In this document: piece after piece, positions 33,730 to 46,699 of the stretch | Numbering within the stretch: position 1 is the stretch's first letter | How the letters are laid out: each line of letters starts with the position of its first letter | Assembly: GCA_018340805.1 (NCBI GenBank) | Contig: JACMZG010001863.1 | Location: 27,061,941 to 27,125,940 of the forward strand | DNA length: 64,000 nt | Direction of reading: 5' to 3' | From: Microvelia longipes | Taxonomy: Eukaryota; Arthropoda; Insecta; Hemiptera; Veliidae | The notes under the pieces: generated by a model | Databases searched by the model: none | What the model was told of the DNA's origin: nothing | Seen by the model: the letters and a program-made list of their open reading frames with translations, nothing else | Made by a program: the position numbers and the translations under genes

Positions 33730-35045
33730 ATTCTGTGTTTATTAAAGTTTTAAACTACGTCTAGCATTCTATATTAGACAATGGCTATTAATACGCTGCT
33801 GTTGTGTGATGTAAAATACAATATATACCTATATGTTTAAGCTTTCTTTCTGCTAATCAATACTGAAATTGATTTATTAACGGATAAATAAACGTCAAAC
33901 TGACAATGAACCCAAATTAGAACAATCTTAAAGTCTATGTCTCAATTGAAGTTCGTCCAGATCTTACAACATTTATTTGAGTTTTATAAATCGAGTAACA
34001 AGATTTGTAAGAAACAAATGTCGCAATTTTAATTCGAGACATTTTTGCAGGTCTTGTAACTGTGGCTGGTACAGTGTACCAAGTGTATAGCCCTGTACCG
34101 AACCAACTTGACATTCACCTACAAGTTTTTTTTCTTTTATTTTTATATATAAAATACTACAGTAAAAAGCGTGACTGATTTTTATCATTTTATTACATTA
34201 AGAAAATATCAGAGAACTGCAATTTGCGAAATTTAGTGTATTTTTTCTATTACACACTTAACTTTGAAACAATTTAGATCTGTGTAAAAAGATTAGTGCA
34301 CTTTAAACAAAAGGGTGGCATTTTTATTTTAACTAATCTTACTCAATAAAACAATTCATTATTATTGTTTAATGCATTTTTCAAAATTTGTCGTATTTGT
34401 GAGATTTTATTTAATTTTAAAAAGCAATCTTGTTTATCTTATTTATCCGTGCATTTTATATTTAATATTTTATTCTTTGTATATGCATATAATCTCGTAA
34501 TACTATGTCAGTTTGTAAACTTGGCTTTTTTGCTTTGCTTCTTTCCTGTTTGTTAAAATGTGGAACGCATTATTGGTCACGAACATGTATTTTGCAAGTA
34601 GTTTATTATTCTAATTAGCAATTCTGTAACAATGACTGCATTCATTGTTCTTTATTTACAAATGATTGTAAAACATGTATTTAATACTTATTATAGACTA
34701 ACACATATTAATATGTAACCTACATAAGATAAAAAACATATTTTCAACATAAATATACAAAATATATATTACTTGACCTAAATATCTGTTATCTCCCTAC
34801 ATCTCTATCTATATCTATAAGTATTAAAATGTATTAGTTTTTTTTTATTTTAGACAAAATAAATAAAATTTAAATTTTATATTTTAGTTTATAACATAGT
34901 TAAATAATTTTGCTAACAGTTGGATTAATTTTATTAACTAATATCGTTTTTAATAGAATCAGATTAATTACCCAATAGTCCTTTATAAATGTTATAAAAC
35001 CAATAACTGAGCTTTTGACTAAAAACACAATTTACACACTACTAT
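33730..35045. other. AT-rich DNA, nothing recognised
   Basis: No supported gene or repeat. Confidence 0.5.
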
Positions 35046-35102
35046 ATGTTGCACCATGGTATTAGTATGGTTTAGTAAGCGCTAGGTGTAACTTGTTATA
35101 GA

Positions 35103-35448
35103 CCAAGAGCCCAGGGGTGTTTTGTTAATAAAAAGTGTAATGGCTGGAACCAGTCTCAAGTTTTCGTAAATACCTTCCTGAACAAGGATCTGCAATTCTG
35201 CCGACTTGTATCGGATGGGCATCCCAGGCAGAACGCACTTTACAGGTCAAATTTATCACCCAAGTTAACAAACAGTGTAACCTTTTGTAAAAACAGAACC
35301 TTTGACCCCTAAAGTGCGTTCTGCCTGGGACACCCATCCGATACGAGTCGGCAGAATTGCAGATCCTTGTTCAGGAAGGTATTTACGAAAATTGAGACCG
35401 GTTCCAGCCATTACACTTTTTATTAACAAAACACCCCTGGGCTCTTGG
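35103..35448. mobile_element. Young ~345-bp palindromic element, termini CCAAGAGCC
   Basis: Arms 35,103-35,253 and 35,300-35,448 are inverted copies differing at only about six to ten positions, across a 46-bp loop. Weaker inverted similarity extends out to about 35,050 and 35,495. The tip CCAAGAGCCCAGGGG resembles the tip of the 5,325-6,009 element. It is GC-richer than its flanks. Reading frames here are mirror products of the palindrome. Confidence 0.92.
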
Positions 35449-35542
35449 ACTATTAAGTTATAGTTACAGCTTACCATACCATACCAATGTGCATTATAAA
35501 GTAGTTTGTAAATTTATTTTTTTTATTTCATAATTTGATCAA

Positions 35543-35630
35543 CTCTGAAGATGACTAATTTTTAGTCGAAAGCTCATTTATTTATTATATAAAAATCATA
35601 AAGGACTATTGTTCTTTATTATTTTGATAA
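35543..35630 (+). ncRNA. Hammerhead-like core with intact boxes plus family E tail
   Basis: CTGAAGA (35,545-35,551, fits CUGANGA) is followed by a perfect 6-bp stem II, GACTAA-TTT-TTAGTC. An intact GAAA follows at 35,568-35,571. The next bases (GCTCATTTA) do not form a clean stem III, so the cleavage half looks decayed. The tail ATAAAGGACT...TTCTTTATT at 35,595 belongs to family E, linking that tail to hammerhead-bearing elements. Confidence 0.5.
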
Positions 35631-35649
35631 GTCTACAAAAAAATAATCT

Positions 35650-36460
35650 TTTAAATGATAAATCATTTACTGACTTAAATATAACTAACTATATAAATAT
35701 TATAAACCTAATAAATATAAATATATACTATATAAATATAGTGAACAGTGTATATCCGCCCAAAGGTTTTTAGCTAACACTTTAACATTGATTTGTCTTG
35801 TTTTAGTATATTACCAGAAAATTATACCGTCAGCACTTTTACTTAACATTCTAAATACGTTTTTCATTAATAGTTTGTACATAATTTTGGTTTTAATATT
35901 AAAAAAACACAATACCATGACTAAGGAAATATCATCAGAAAATGTTTAATGCCGTGGTGCCTCTTCTGTTGATATTTCTATGTTTATAAAACACTTTAAT
36001 CTCAACGTTTCTTCAAGAAAAGTGTGTAAAGGTCACTGCGATGCGTAACTCGTTGGGTTATTGAGTTCGGTAATTGGTTTTCTTTAAGAAATATCATTAC
36101 ACAGCATTAGTGGGGATTTTCACTTACATAAGCAGTAATGTAACCTTACTGAAACCTTGAACTAGTGAAAAACTTTCTACTTCCGTTTACATTTCTTCCG
36201 CAATCACCCTAATGATTTTGACTTATGGTCCGGTCCCGTCGTTTAAAACACTCCTTGACCATGTATGAAAGACCTCCAGATTGAAGGATCAATGATACTT
36301 TCAAAACAATTAGGATGAAATGTAAGTAGCCATGCTTATCAAAATATGCGATATGGACCCTCTAACTTATTACTCCAATTTTAAAAACTTCATTTTATTC
36401 CTGTATTTTAATTGATACCGAGAAAACAAAATACCCACTTATTAAATACATTCTACTATT
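35650..36460. other. AT-rich DNA, nothing recognised
   Basis: No supported gene or repeat. Confidence 0.5.

Positions 36461-36465
<5 letters not shown>

Positions 36466-36544
<79 letters not shown>
36466..36544. repeat. TA microsatellite
   Basis: Pure TA run of about 79 bp. The isoleucine-tyrosine reading frame across it is an artefact. Confidence 0.98.
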
Positions 36545-36547
<3 letters not shown>

Positions 36548-36769
36548 GGTTTTTTGACTCTAGTTGTAGTGTGCTGCAAATAGTTGCACACTAGTATAAA
36601 TATTTATAAAATTTTAATATAATCAGTATGAAACTACGTGTAAAGAGAAGGAGTGTGTATGTTTTTATTTTTTTATGGACTGAATATTATATATTAAAGT
36701 TCATATTTCGGCCCATTTCTTAACTTGATTTTACTAACCGTTAATTAATTTTAGAATTAAATTGTAATT

Positions 36770-37060
36770 CTAAACTGTTTTTAAGCTGTAAAATATCATT
36801 TTACCAACACTGTCGACAAAATTTTAAAAACAGTACGGGCAATTTTCTTGGTAACACTCTACCTCCTAAGGAGTTATAGTACATTTAAATGTAATGGTAA
36901 AAAAGTCAAAACACCCTAGGAGGAGAAATGAATGAGTTGAGGTTATTATATTGCAGGTTATTAAGTTAATTTCAGTGTTTTTCATCTGGTAAACATGATT
37001 ATTGTTTATGATAATATTTTCAATACATTATTACTTAAAAATACGATATAATATCAAAGT
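36770..37060 (+). repeat. Dispersed repeat family G, copy 1
   Basis: Collinear with the minus strand of 44,620-44,900. Shared blocks include AAAAAGTCAAAA, CTAGGAGGAGAAAT and TTGCAGGTTATTAA, in the same order and spacing. About 280 bp, no coding frame, class unknown. Confidence 0.75.
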
Positions 37061-37202
37061 ATTAAATTTTTTTATAAAATAAAAAAATCAATATACTTTT
37101 AAATAAAATATTGGTAACACTGATATTTTTGTTTTAATTTTTTACCAGCTGCTAATGAATTGTCAGATTTTTATTGTTTCTTTTGTTACATATTTATATT
37201 AT

Positions 37203-38015
37203 AGGTATATACAACAAATAAAACCTACAAAAGAAAGGGTCATAAAAAAGAAAGTAGATAAAAAACAAGATAACAGTATATCATGGTGATAGGCAGGAAA
37301 ATGGAATTTTGCAGATGAGTGTTATAAATTAGCAATTTGTTGATTTATACTGTTTAAATAAAGTTACTAATCTAAAACTACGTAAAGAATTACTAAAACT
37401 GTAAACAAGGTAAACTAATTTTGCTATAAAATATAATGAATCAGAATAATAGTGAAAAAAATAACATAAAGATATTGTTAGGATTAACGAATTACTAGAC
37501 TTAACTCTACCTGACATTGTGCGTGTCGCAACAATTTCAAAGCACTATTTTCTGCCCTAAAATCTTGTAGCAAGTATGTTAAAACCTTATTTCTACTAGT
37601 TAATTTATATAAGTTATAAGTTTCTTGTCCTAATTTAATAATTGACCGCAATCTAATTTTTTTCTGTAGCCAATAAAGATTAAACATACAATTATAAAGA
37701 ATAATATTCTTATGTTTATTTTAAAGTAGGTAAAATAGTGTATGCTACTATGCAGCAAAGGAAATATTGCCGACTCGTGTCAGCAATTACCTGCATCAGC
37801 TCTGATTTTGCTGGCAATTTGCCTAACTCGGTTTTGCCTCCTCAGTCAAATGGGTTAAATATTGCCCTCGTCTTTAGCTTGGGGGATATTTTATAATACT
37901 CATCTGCAAAATTCATTTTGCTGCCTAGTAGCATGATATACTATTATTTTGTTTTCTATCCACTTTCTTTTTTTATGACCCTTTCTTTTGTAGTTTTTAT
38001 TTGTTGTGTGTACCT
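37203..38015. mobile_element. 813-bp TIR element
   Basis: Terminal inverted arms of about 128 bp (37,203-37,330 and 37,888-38,015) begin AGGTATATACAACAAATAAA and its inverse, and share CTACAAAAGAAAGGGTCATA and TTTTGCAGATGAGT. The interior has a 67-codon minus-strand frame (37,687-37,484) with the segment TYNLYKLTSRNKVLTYLLQD, unrecognised and possibly chance. Interpretation: nonautonomous DNA transposon. Confidence 0.88.
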
Positions 38016-38019
38016 CATT

Positions 38020-39020
38020 AAGACATATAATTATAAACCAATAAGAAATAATTTATTGTGAAAGTTAAATATTTGTTTTGTAAATATTATGAAATGTAAT
38101 TAAATAATAGATGCCAATTTTCGAATCATATAAAAAAATATTTTAAACATTAAGTTTGATATAACTAACGTTTAAACCGATTTTCACCATTTGTCACTCT
38201 TTGCCATTTTTATTTGCTATCGTATTTCGCTTTTTTGTATTTGCTATTTATGTATTTATAAAATAGGGTGCTTTCCTCCAATCCAGATATACTGAATTTT
38301 ATTTTCATAATATCCGTCTTTTTTTCTTCCATTTTCTCAATTTATACATTTATTTTAAAAACATTATCATGCAATACTGATCTCTTTTTTATGTTTAATA
38401 TAATAATTATGTTAACAATAAAATCATTGCTATTATTATAAAACTTCGACCTTGTAATTATTACCCCTATTATTGTATTATTATGAAATAGATGTAAAAT
38501 ACATCATGCTTATAACTGCATTGTGTAATTGTACTCACTTATGTAAAACTTGCACCTTGCTATTACACTTTATGAGCTTTTTAACCTAGCTATTTAATTA
38601 AAGAAAATTAGTTACAGTTAGAAAATCGCAGACTTGAGTTAGAGAAACAGCTAGAACTTTGCGATACAAGTTTTATTCAACCAATTATATTTATTTTGTA
38701 ATTATGCATTAAACTATTTTTACGTTTCTAACATTCTCTTTCTTCTTTGACAGAATAGCTTTATGATTGTTATATGCACCATCTCTTGGAAGAAAAAGAA
38801 AAAAAATCAATTCCTACTACTAGCTTCTACTAACAATTTAAAAGTTATCAATTATTAAGGGAAGAGTTTATAGGACTGTTGCAGTCTTCAATAAATTGTT
38901 TATAATTGTAGTTATCAATTATAATCATTATTGTTTTTAATTTAAAAGTTAATTGATTGACCCAACTTAGACTAAACGTCTTTGATGTACTTTATTTTCT
39001 TATGGTAGTTTTTTATATCT
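38020..39020. other. AT-rich DNA with one family E tail
   Basis: A family E tail (GGACTGTTGCAGTCTTCAAT) lies at 38,873-38,892. Nothing else recognised. Confidence 0.5.
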
Positions 39021-39024
39021 TTCC

Positions 39025-39550
39025 ATTTACTTTTTTTTGCTATTATTGTACTTTACACCTTATCATTTAGTTTTTTCTTATTGTTTTTCTTTATACCTTA
39101 CCATTTAATGTTTTCCTATTACTGTACTTTTTTATCTTACTAAATAGTGTGTTTCATATTATTGTTTTTTAAACCTTATCATTTAGTGTTTTTCCTATTA
39201 TTTTCCTTCATACCTCACCAATTAGTTGTTTCCTATTATTGTCCTTTATACCTCACCATTTAGTTGTTTCCTATTATTTTCCTTTATACCTCACCATTTA
39301 ATTGTTTCCTATTATTTTAATTTATATCTTATCATTTAGTGTTTTTCCTATTATTGTCTTTTATACCTTGCCATTCAGTTTTTTCCTATTATTTTTCCTT
39401 TATACCTCACCATTTAGTTGTTTCCTATCATTATCCTTTATACCTCCCTATTCAGTTTGTATTTTGTTTTCTTACTACATTACGTTTATTTCTTATTTTA
39501 ATTTGTATTTGGTTTATTGCAAGTACTCATACCTAACCCTTTAGTTTGTA
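39025..39550 (+). repeat. Minisatellite, ~38-bp unit, about 13 copies
   Basis: The unit begins CTTTATACCTCACCATTTAG and ends in a GTTTCCTATTATTTT-type block. It repeats at 38-41 bp with divergence between units. Two overlapping plus-strand frames of 65-80 codons are translations of this repeat, not genes. Confidence 0.92.
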
Positions 39551-39554
39551 TTTT

Positions 39555-42355
39555 GTTTTCTGCCATGGTACATACATATAATTATCATATACCTAACTCT
39601 TTACAATACCTACAAGAATTTTTTTAAACAGCATCAAATTATTACTAAATATCACATCTTTTATAAAATTGAAAGTAATAACAGCTGGGCTAAATGAATT
39701 TAAAATCTAGATTTACTTAAGCAGATTAAAGTTTTATTTATTTTAAAGAATATTATGTTTCTAATGTTATACATTCAAAAAACAAGAGTAAATGTGAAAG
39801 TTTAAACGAAGTAAGGAAAATCTTTATTTTTTTGTAAGTGAACCCTTTCACTTAGAACTTTAGTTACAAATCTGATTGAATGTTTTATTTTCAAACTGTG
39901 ATATATCTAACATTTTTAGAATGTTAAATGATCAAAACAAGAGACAAGGACGCTGTGCCTTAGGTAGTTAAGTAGATGATCAAAAAGAGACAGTATTCAA
40001 AATAATTTAAATTGATTGCTCTCCCACATGACTTGTCTTACATATCATGTTAAGGGTAGCTTTTTTATAGTCGACTCTTTAAATTTTTGAATTAACCTTC
40101 TAATCAAAGCTTATTGTGTATACCTTTAAATTAAATTATTTTAAGATTAAGTAACATTTTCTATCAAATGCCTGTACATTTACTTTTGTAATTAAATTGT
40201 GACATGAATAGTACTTTCTATTGTGGATACTGTCTCATTAAATCTATTCAAATTTATCAGTAATCTGTAAAATGTAACTTATATAATGCACATGGCCTTT
40301 TTAGAGTAAATGCAAAGATATACTTAGATTTTTAATTATAAAAATTAATTACATAATTAATATTAGCTTATTAATTTAGGTCTGTTTTTAAGTCGCATTT
40401 GAAAGGTTTTTATGTAAATTTAAATTTAATTCGATTTTTTTAAATCATTTTATTAATTGGATTTTCTTACTGCATTATTTTATTATTTAAGAAAAAAATA
40501 ATTAAATTTAGGAATGTTTTTATGTGTGCAATCATTAGATTATCTTTCTCACAATCCTTTTTGAGAATAATTAATAATCATTGTTTTGGTTTTATAGAAT
40601 TATATGCAACCTTTTGTTTTTGGGCATTATATGACGTCATACCATGTTATCCAAGGCATAAAAATGTTTTTAAAATACAGCAAAGTAAGCGATTGATTTA
40701 AAGCTACTGAAATTTGTAAAAATGTTTTCAACTTAAATACAAGTATTCAAAATTTAAAAAAAATCCTTAGCTTTGGATCAATTTGAGGCATAAACGAACT
40801 ATCTCTGTCTTTCTGACTATGTGGTGAGGCATTTTTAATAATTGAAAATAAAACAGAAAATATGCTATGCTGTACCGTTTTGGGATGACACAACACAGCT
40901 CAAAGCGCTAATATGTGCCAGATTCCAAAATATAAAGTAAATATTTGTAAAACGGAAAGGGAATGTCATGTGTTTCTTTTTTTAACCACTATTTTGGGGG
41001 TTCAGCGCTAGTAGTCTGTCAAAGGTAGAAGAAGAGGGACGTTGGCAATCTTGCCGTAAATATTATCTGCGTGATCTGTACATTATAGAAATTGTTTATT
41101 GACTCTGACAATAAACAATATTTTGGGTAATACTGTTTGTCTTAGTTTAGATTTCAATTGATAATATAAATGAAAAAAAAGATGAGTCAAAGTTTTGTTT
41201 TTACAAATTCTTCAGTAAATTTGTTTTGATAACTTGATCTAGACACCCTTCTTTGCGTGAAGATTAGAATTAATTTAGTTCTATGCGTTTTTTACATAGA
41301 ATGTAATATTCTCTCTTTGTCTACGAAAAAAATAAAAGATGTATTACCTTTAAAAAAGAAAAAAATATATCCAATATGCCCTTTTCGTATTCTTGAGGTG
41401 GTAACAGTTACAACAAAACGATACTAATAGCGGAAACGAACTCACACTGTACCCCGAATCACTTTTACCCGATCACTGCCGATGTAATTGAATTTTTTAC
41501 GAACGGATAGTCTTGTTTTTTTAATATTGATGATTTGTTGACCTCAGATATCTGAAACATAAACAAATAATGGAAAATTAGTTTATTGAGCAACTTTTGT
41601 TCCTTTTATTTGTTGATACAAATTATAGATAATACTAATCTTATACATTGTTATAGAATATACTATGCTGTGTATAGTTCTCAAACTGTACAAAATATAT
41701 TTAGTGAATTAATAAAACAACAAACTGAGATAATAAAACATCTGTGTTGCTTGTTCTTAGTTTCAAACAAATGCTTATTACCTATTACCTAGAAGCTGTT
41801 TTATTTATCAACTGATCACATTTTTAATCTACAATTGCACGAAGGAACTACTAAAATAGACCAAAATGTTTAATTGTCATTCTACATAACATCCAATAGT
41901 AATAAAAAAAATGTATAACATAACAACCATGGAACTTAAATAAAAGGGAAGGAGGGTATCATACCTTAGCAATATAAAAAAATATCACCAATCTCAACCG
42001 CCACCCTCTGGGCTCTCGGGCACACATAACACTTCTGCATCCTTTTTATCGTCAGGTTTTAAACCCGTCGTGCCAACTTTGGTTTTGGTCCTTTATTATT
42101 GTGTAGTGATCAATTGTTCGTATTTAATGTTATTCTTACCTTGTTTGAGATTATTAAGCTATGAAAAAATTACAAAGATTATTCTATGTTGGCGGTAAAC
42201 GTTTTAGACATTAAGGGTGAGAAAACAAACAACACAGCCTTCTCTAATATATTAAACTTAGTGTTGGACAAAGTTGTCTTGCACCCCTCTATTTTCCTAG
42301 TAAATCGTTGGCGACACTATTTTTGCTTTATGCTCTATCTATGATAACAACCATC
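39555..42355. other. AT-rich DNA, nothing recognised
   Basis: A 68-codon frame at 41,586-41,792 has no coding look. No supported gene or repeat. Confidence 0.5.
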
Positions 42356-42360
42356 CTCAT

Positions 42361-42394
42361 GTGAGGTTTGACATGATGACATGTCAAACCTCAC
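42361..42394. other. Perfect 15-bp hairpin
   Basis: GTGAGGTTTGACATG and CATGTCAAACCTCAC pair perfectly around a 4-nt loop. Confidence 0.9.
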
Positions 42395-42598
42395 GATTCC
42401 CTTAAGATTCCTCTTATGTGTTTAGGTCTGTCACCGTTTTTAGGTGTCAATCATGTTGATTCTGAGAGTTGAAAATCTCGAAAATCCAAGACTATTATTC
42501 TCTAATTTTAATTAGTGAAATTATGATTTTAATTAGTTTACCTAATTGTTACGTTTTTTCTTACAATGTTAAAGTTAAATAATTCACATTATAAATGT

Positions 42599-42826
42599 AT
42601 GAGTGACACCAAGGAAATGTAATATGCAATGCCATTCGTCATTATTGATGGCTCGACATAATGTCAGGTCCCACTCTGTTTCCTTACGTCCTTACTTAAC
42701 ACATCAGGGGCTGACAGAGGCTGAATTCGAGCCATCAATGATGAGGAATATCGAATGATGGAACAGTTTCCAGATAATGCCATATCTGGCATTTTACATG
42801 TAACATTTCCTTGGTGTCTCTCGCAC
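42599..42826. mobile_element. Palindromic MITE, same family as 12,587-12,680
   Basis: The ends carry GACACCAAGGAAATG and its inverse CATTTCCTTGGTGTC. An internal inverted pair ATTGATGGCTCGA / TCGAGCCATCAAT shows the arms reach about 60-100 bp. No frame. Confidence 0.8.
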
Positions 42827-42834
42827 AATTATAT

Positions 42835-44330
42835 TGTGTCAACTGTTCATTTTTTGCAAAACTCGGTGGTATCAAATGATATATTTAAATCATTCAATCA
42901 TAAAATATATGATTATGATATGTTAATATGATTGTAAATAGTAACCATGTTTATTGTTTTTCAACTATAACTTAAACTTAGTCGCCATACAGTTATCTTT
43001 TACAATTTTATTATTTTTATAATTTAAATCAATTTTGTATTATTTTAGGATTGTCTCATAGCTTTAATGTCATTGTTATTTATAGGGGGCTTAATAATCT
43101 ACAACAAAAGTTATAATTCTAATAAGATAAAATATAATTTAAATATACTAGAATTTAGATAATCTTATAATCTTTTACTTTATAGGCAATATAAATGTAA
43201 ATTTTATTGAAAATTTAATATTTGATGTGCACATCTGTCGTAGTTTTTGGTTGATTTTATAATCTGTTGACTGGTGTTGGCAATAAGGAAATGGAATAAC
43301 AAATTTTATGACAAAATCAACTTGTTTCTATTTCTTTTTTTTATTAAACTGACTGATTTACTTGTGATTAGTCTATAATCACGATTCTATTAAAATAATA
43401 ATATTTTATTCCTTAGTTTGAAGCTTAAATTAAGAAAGGGAAGGTCACAGTCGACTTATCGAAATGTTAGTGAGCATGGGATAATAAAATGAGATGGCAT
43501 CCGTTTTAATAAGGTGACTTACGAAGTATCAACACATGTTATAGTCACACAAAAAGGAGTCAAAACTGTGATTTTTCCGCCTATTAATTCAATTTTTCTT
43601 TATTTATCATCATGTTTTATTTTTTGATATCACATTACAGTTTATTAATCGCATCATATTTTAGTTTTTTTGATATCACAAATCAGTTTTTTCTATACTT
43701 ATAAAAAGGTCCTTTTGATAAAAAAGAATCTTCTGAGGTTGCCCTTATGGCGGAATTATGTTTTGCTGTTCCCCGTAACAAAACATTTAAATTAGCACAT
43801 GACATGTAGAAGGAAATTTCTTAACGCTTTTCTGCAGTGAAGATAAAAACGTTCTTTAAAACAATTCTGCAACTAAATGTCTGTTGTCAGATACTTAGCA
43901 AATAAAATAGTAGTGTTATCAGTATGAGGTTCGTGTGTGTTATTATGCGATAAATATTATTTCTGGTTATTTGTAAAGAGATATCAGGACAGCTTGATTA
44001 GTTATTGACCCAATTGATTAGTTTGTCTTGTCTGGCTATCATTTTGCGGTATATTTTTCGAAGGCATTTAATAAAACTAAAATAAAAGGCATTAAAATAG
44101 TCAACTCTTTTCACTTATGACTGCAAGGTGTTCTGATCAAAGATAATAAACTTAATCGAAGACAGAACCCAAATAAAAATAATAATGAGTTAATGAGTAA
44201 ACAAATACTTTAATTATTTATTTTATTTTAGTATATCATTTATTATTTTTCTTTTGAGTAATTTTTGTAAGATATGTTTCACTTTGTTGGTTAGGCACTG
44301 TCATTGATCTTAGAATAAGGCTGGTAATGA
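42835..44330. other. AT-rich DNA, nothing recognised
   Basis: A short direct repeat TTTTGATATCACA occurs twice near 43,624 and 43,669. No supported gene. Confidence 0.5.
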
Positions 44331-44338
44331 ACCTATTT

Positions 44339-44412
44339 GATTGACGAGGCGAAGCCGTGTCAGGGAAAGGGTGAATTGCCTGGAGAGGCGGAGTCGATGC
44401 TAGTAATTGCTA
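44339..44412 (+). repeat. GAGGCGAAGCC-type repeat, two units
   Basis: GACGAGGCGAAGCCGTGTC and GAGAGGCGGAGTCGATG are spaced by about 37 bp and resemble the array at 62,015-62,170. Confidence 0.55.
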
Positions 44413-44619
44413 GCACCCACTTATTCAGTAATGTGTTCTTTGCTGAATAGTAGCATATACTAGGTTATCTAATAATGACCGAAAAAATAGAAATACTTTA
44501 AAAAAATAAAATAACTAAAAAACCAACGATAAAAATTTGATAGCTGTTAAAAAATTAAAAGAATCTCAAAATATCAGTTTTTTCAATATTTTTCTCAAAA
44601 TAATAAGTATTTTATACAA

Positions 44620-44900
44620 ATGTTTAATACTTCATTTTATATTTATTTTTGAGTAAGATTATAAAGAAAATATTATGACAAAGAAACAAAAAAATAATCA
44701 TTGATTAGCAGACGAAACCCCCAAAATTTAATTTAATAACCTGCAACAGTATATTTTCAATAATTTCTCCTCCTAGATAATTTTGACTTTTTACTCTTAT
44801 ATAATTGTACCAAGACTATCTAGGTGGTAGAGGATTACCAATAACTTTACTGTGCAGCTTTTACTGATACAGATAGGTTAATAGGTAGGTAAAAATATAT
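44620..44900 (-). repeat. Dispersed repeat family G, copy 2
   Basis: Inverted partner of 36,770-37,060. Confidence 0.75.
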
Positions 44901-44904
44901 CTTG

Positions 44905-45905
44905 CAGCTTAGTTTAGGAGTGCCTAGTTTTACTGCTGTAAGTAGATAAAACAATTTGTTGTAGTTTCGTTACGATCATGATATCTAGCTTCTGTATTAA
45001 CCAATTACGTTCTTCATAAACTATTGCGTCTTTCTGTTAGTTCGGCAAAGAAAGGATGGTCTAGCACTTAACAATACCGGAAGAAATTCCTCTCCCCTAT
45101 CTAGAACTAACTTCTCCACTCAATAAATATACCCGAATAAAGTGTTTCAAGTAATATTTGTTCAAATATTTACTTTTGTCTGAGTTTTATGTTCTCGTCG
45201 ATACAACAAACATTTAAAAAGAAATACATTGTAACAAAACAAAACGAAAATTATTCCAAAAAAAGACAATACTAAATACCTTCCATTATCGTACAGCTAA
45301 TTTATCTATGATTACAATACATGTTAACAACTTATAATCACAGCTATTTTGTCTCCTGTCATCGTATACTATGGAAATTGAAAATCTAAAACCAAGGGAT
45401 TTGTCCTTGAGGGCCAATTAGAGTTTTTATCCCTCCTCGTGTTGTTTCAAAATAAACAATGAAGTATCCCTTATGATGCTATTCAAATTTGTATTGTAAT
45501 AACTTTTTGTAACCAAAGTTATATGTAACGTTACTTATTATACATGTATGCTATTGTTTCGGTTGTTAGGATATTGAAAGCCTCAAGACATTCTGGACAA
45601 TAGTGGATGTCCTGTGTTCATGTCCTTTTTGTGTCCTATTGTCTATTTTATAAGAAAAATACTTCCTTTAGGATTAATCCATACGATGTTAAAAGATATT
45701 ATTTAGTGACAACGGTTTGAGACTTGAAAAAACTTAACAACTTGTCTTTGGTTTTTAAATGATTTTGGTTACAATACTTACATTCTTAAAAGAAATAAGG
45801 AAATGCAACTTTAATCGTAAGGTTTAGGAACATATTATACGACAACTAAAGCAAATTACTACCCCCAGCCTCTGTATTTAATCAACCAATGCAAATTTAT
45901 AGACA
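44905..45905. other. AT-rich DNA, nothing recognised
   Basis: No supported gene or repeat. Confidence 0.5.
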
Positions 45906-45910
45906 TCAGT

Positions 45911-46430
45911 AAAAAAATCGTGTACACCTACCAGGAACTTTTACTCTACTTATTATACAAGCAATATAAGCTTTATTCCCAGCTATATCCTATCCACGTA
46001 GAAACCAAGCTCGATGCTGCTTAACACAAGCGATCTGAAAAAAAACTGTTGGATATACTAGCCGCATTCAAATAAAACTTTGTGAACTTGTGTTTTATAA
46101 TAAGGGATATTCTTGTGCCAAATTTTAACTAAAATTAGAAAGATTTCGAGTTTTAAAATTCTTTACAAATTTTGCTGATTTATTAATGCTAATGAGTAAC
46201 ATTATAGTACAAAATTTTCCTGGGATGCACGGCTAGACCTGAAATTAAATTTTTGTGTTAAGTTGCAACTCGCTTGAATAAACTAAGTGGTAGCCACAAT
46301 AACAACCGACTTACAAAGACAGATAACTTGGTAAAAACCACTTATGGTGGTTTTTACTACCATAAGTGGTTTTTAAAGAGAAGACTTACTCAGGAGGTAG
46401 TCTCCTGAGTTTCATTTCTTAATTGTTTAT
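45911..46430 (+). repeat. Family B dispersed repeat, copy 5 (diverged)
   Basis: Begins AGTAAAAAAATCGTGTACAC like copy 4. It keeps the CTTGTGCCAAATTTTAACT block and a decayed core near 46,265, then carries two strong hairpins instead of the usual 3' end. It faces copy 6. Confidence 0.65.
46332..46410. other. Two adjacent perfect hairpins
   Basis: AAAAACCACTTATGGT (46,333) pairs perfectly with ACCATAAGTGGTTTTT (46,359) around a 10-nt loop. Thirteen bases later ACTCAGGAG-GTAGT-CTCCTGAGT (46,388-46,410) is a perfect 9-bp stem. Confidence 0.9.
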
Positions 46431-46699
46431 TTAAAGTGCAGGCATATGAGATGTTTTCCCGATGATACGAATTGGGTCTGAAACTGATATTTTACAATTT
46501 CATAAAGCATTATAATTTATTGAGCCTATTTTTGAAAACTTGAAGTATTTAATGAAAAACGTGAGGAAAATAAACTGAAAAAAGATATTGACAATAATGT
46601 GGTTATTGGTATTAGTCGAATAGTTTTATGCTTTTTACTGTTCTCAATATCCTTTTTGATAAAGTTACGTTTATATATTTAAAACTATATACTAAAAAC

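Noticed and set aside
35125..35477. Two minus-strand 70-codon frames sharing segments in mirrored order
   Set aside because: By-products of the palindrome at 35,103-35,448; each arm is open by chance.
39302..39544. Two overlapping frames with repeated FFL-type residues
   Set aside because: They translate the 38-bp minisatellite in two phases.
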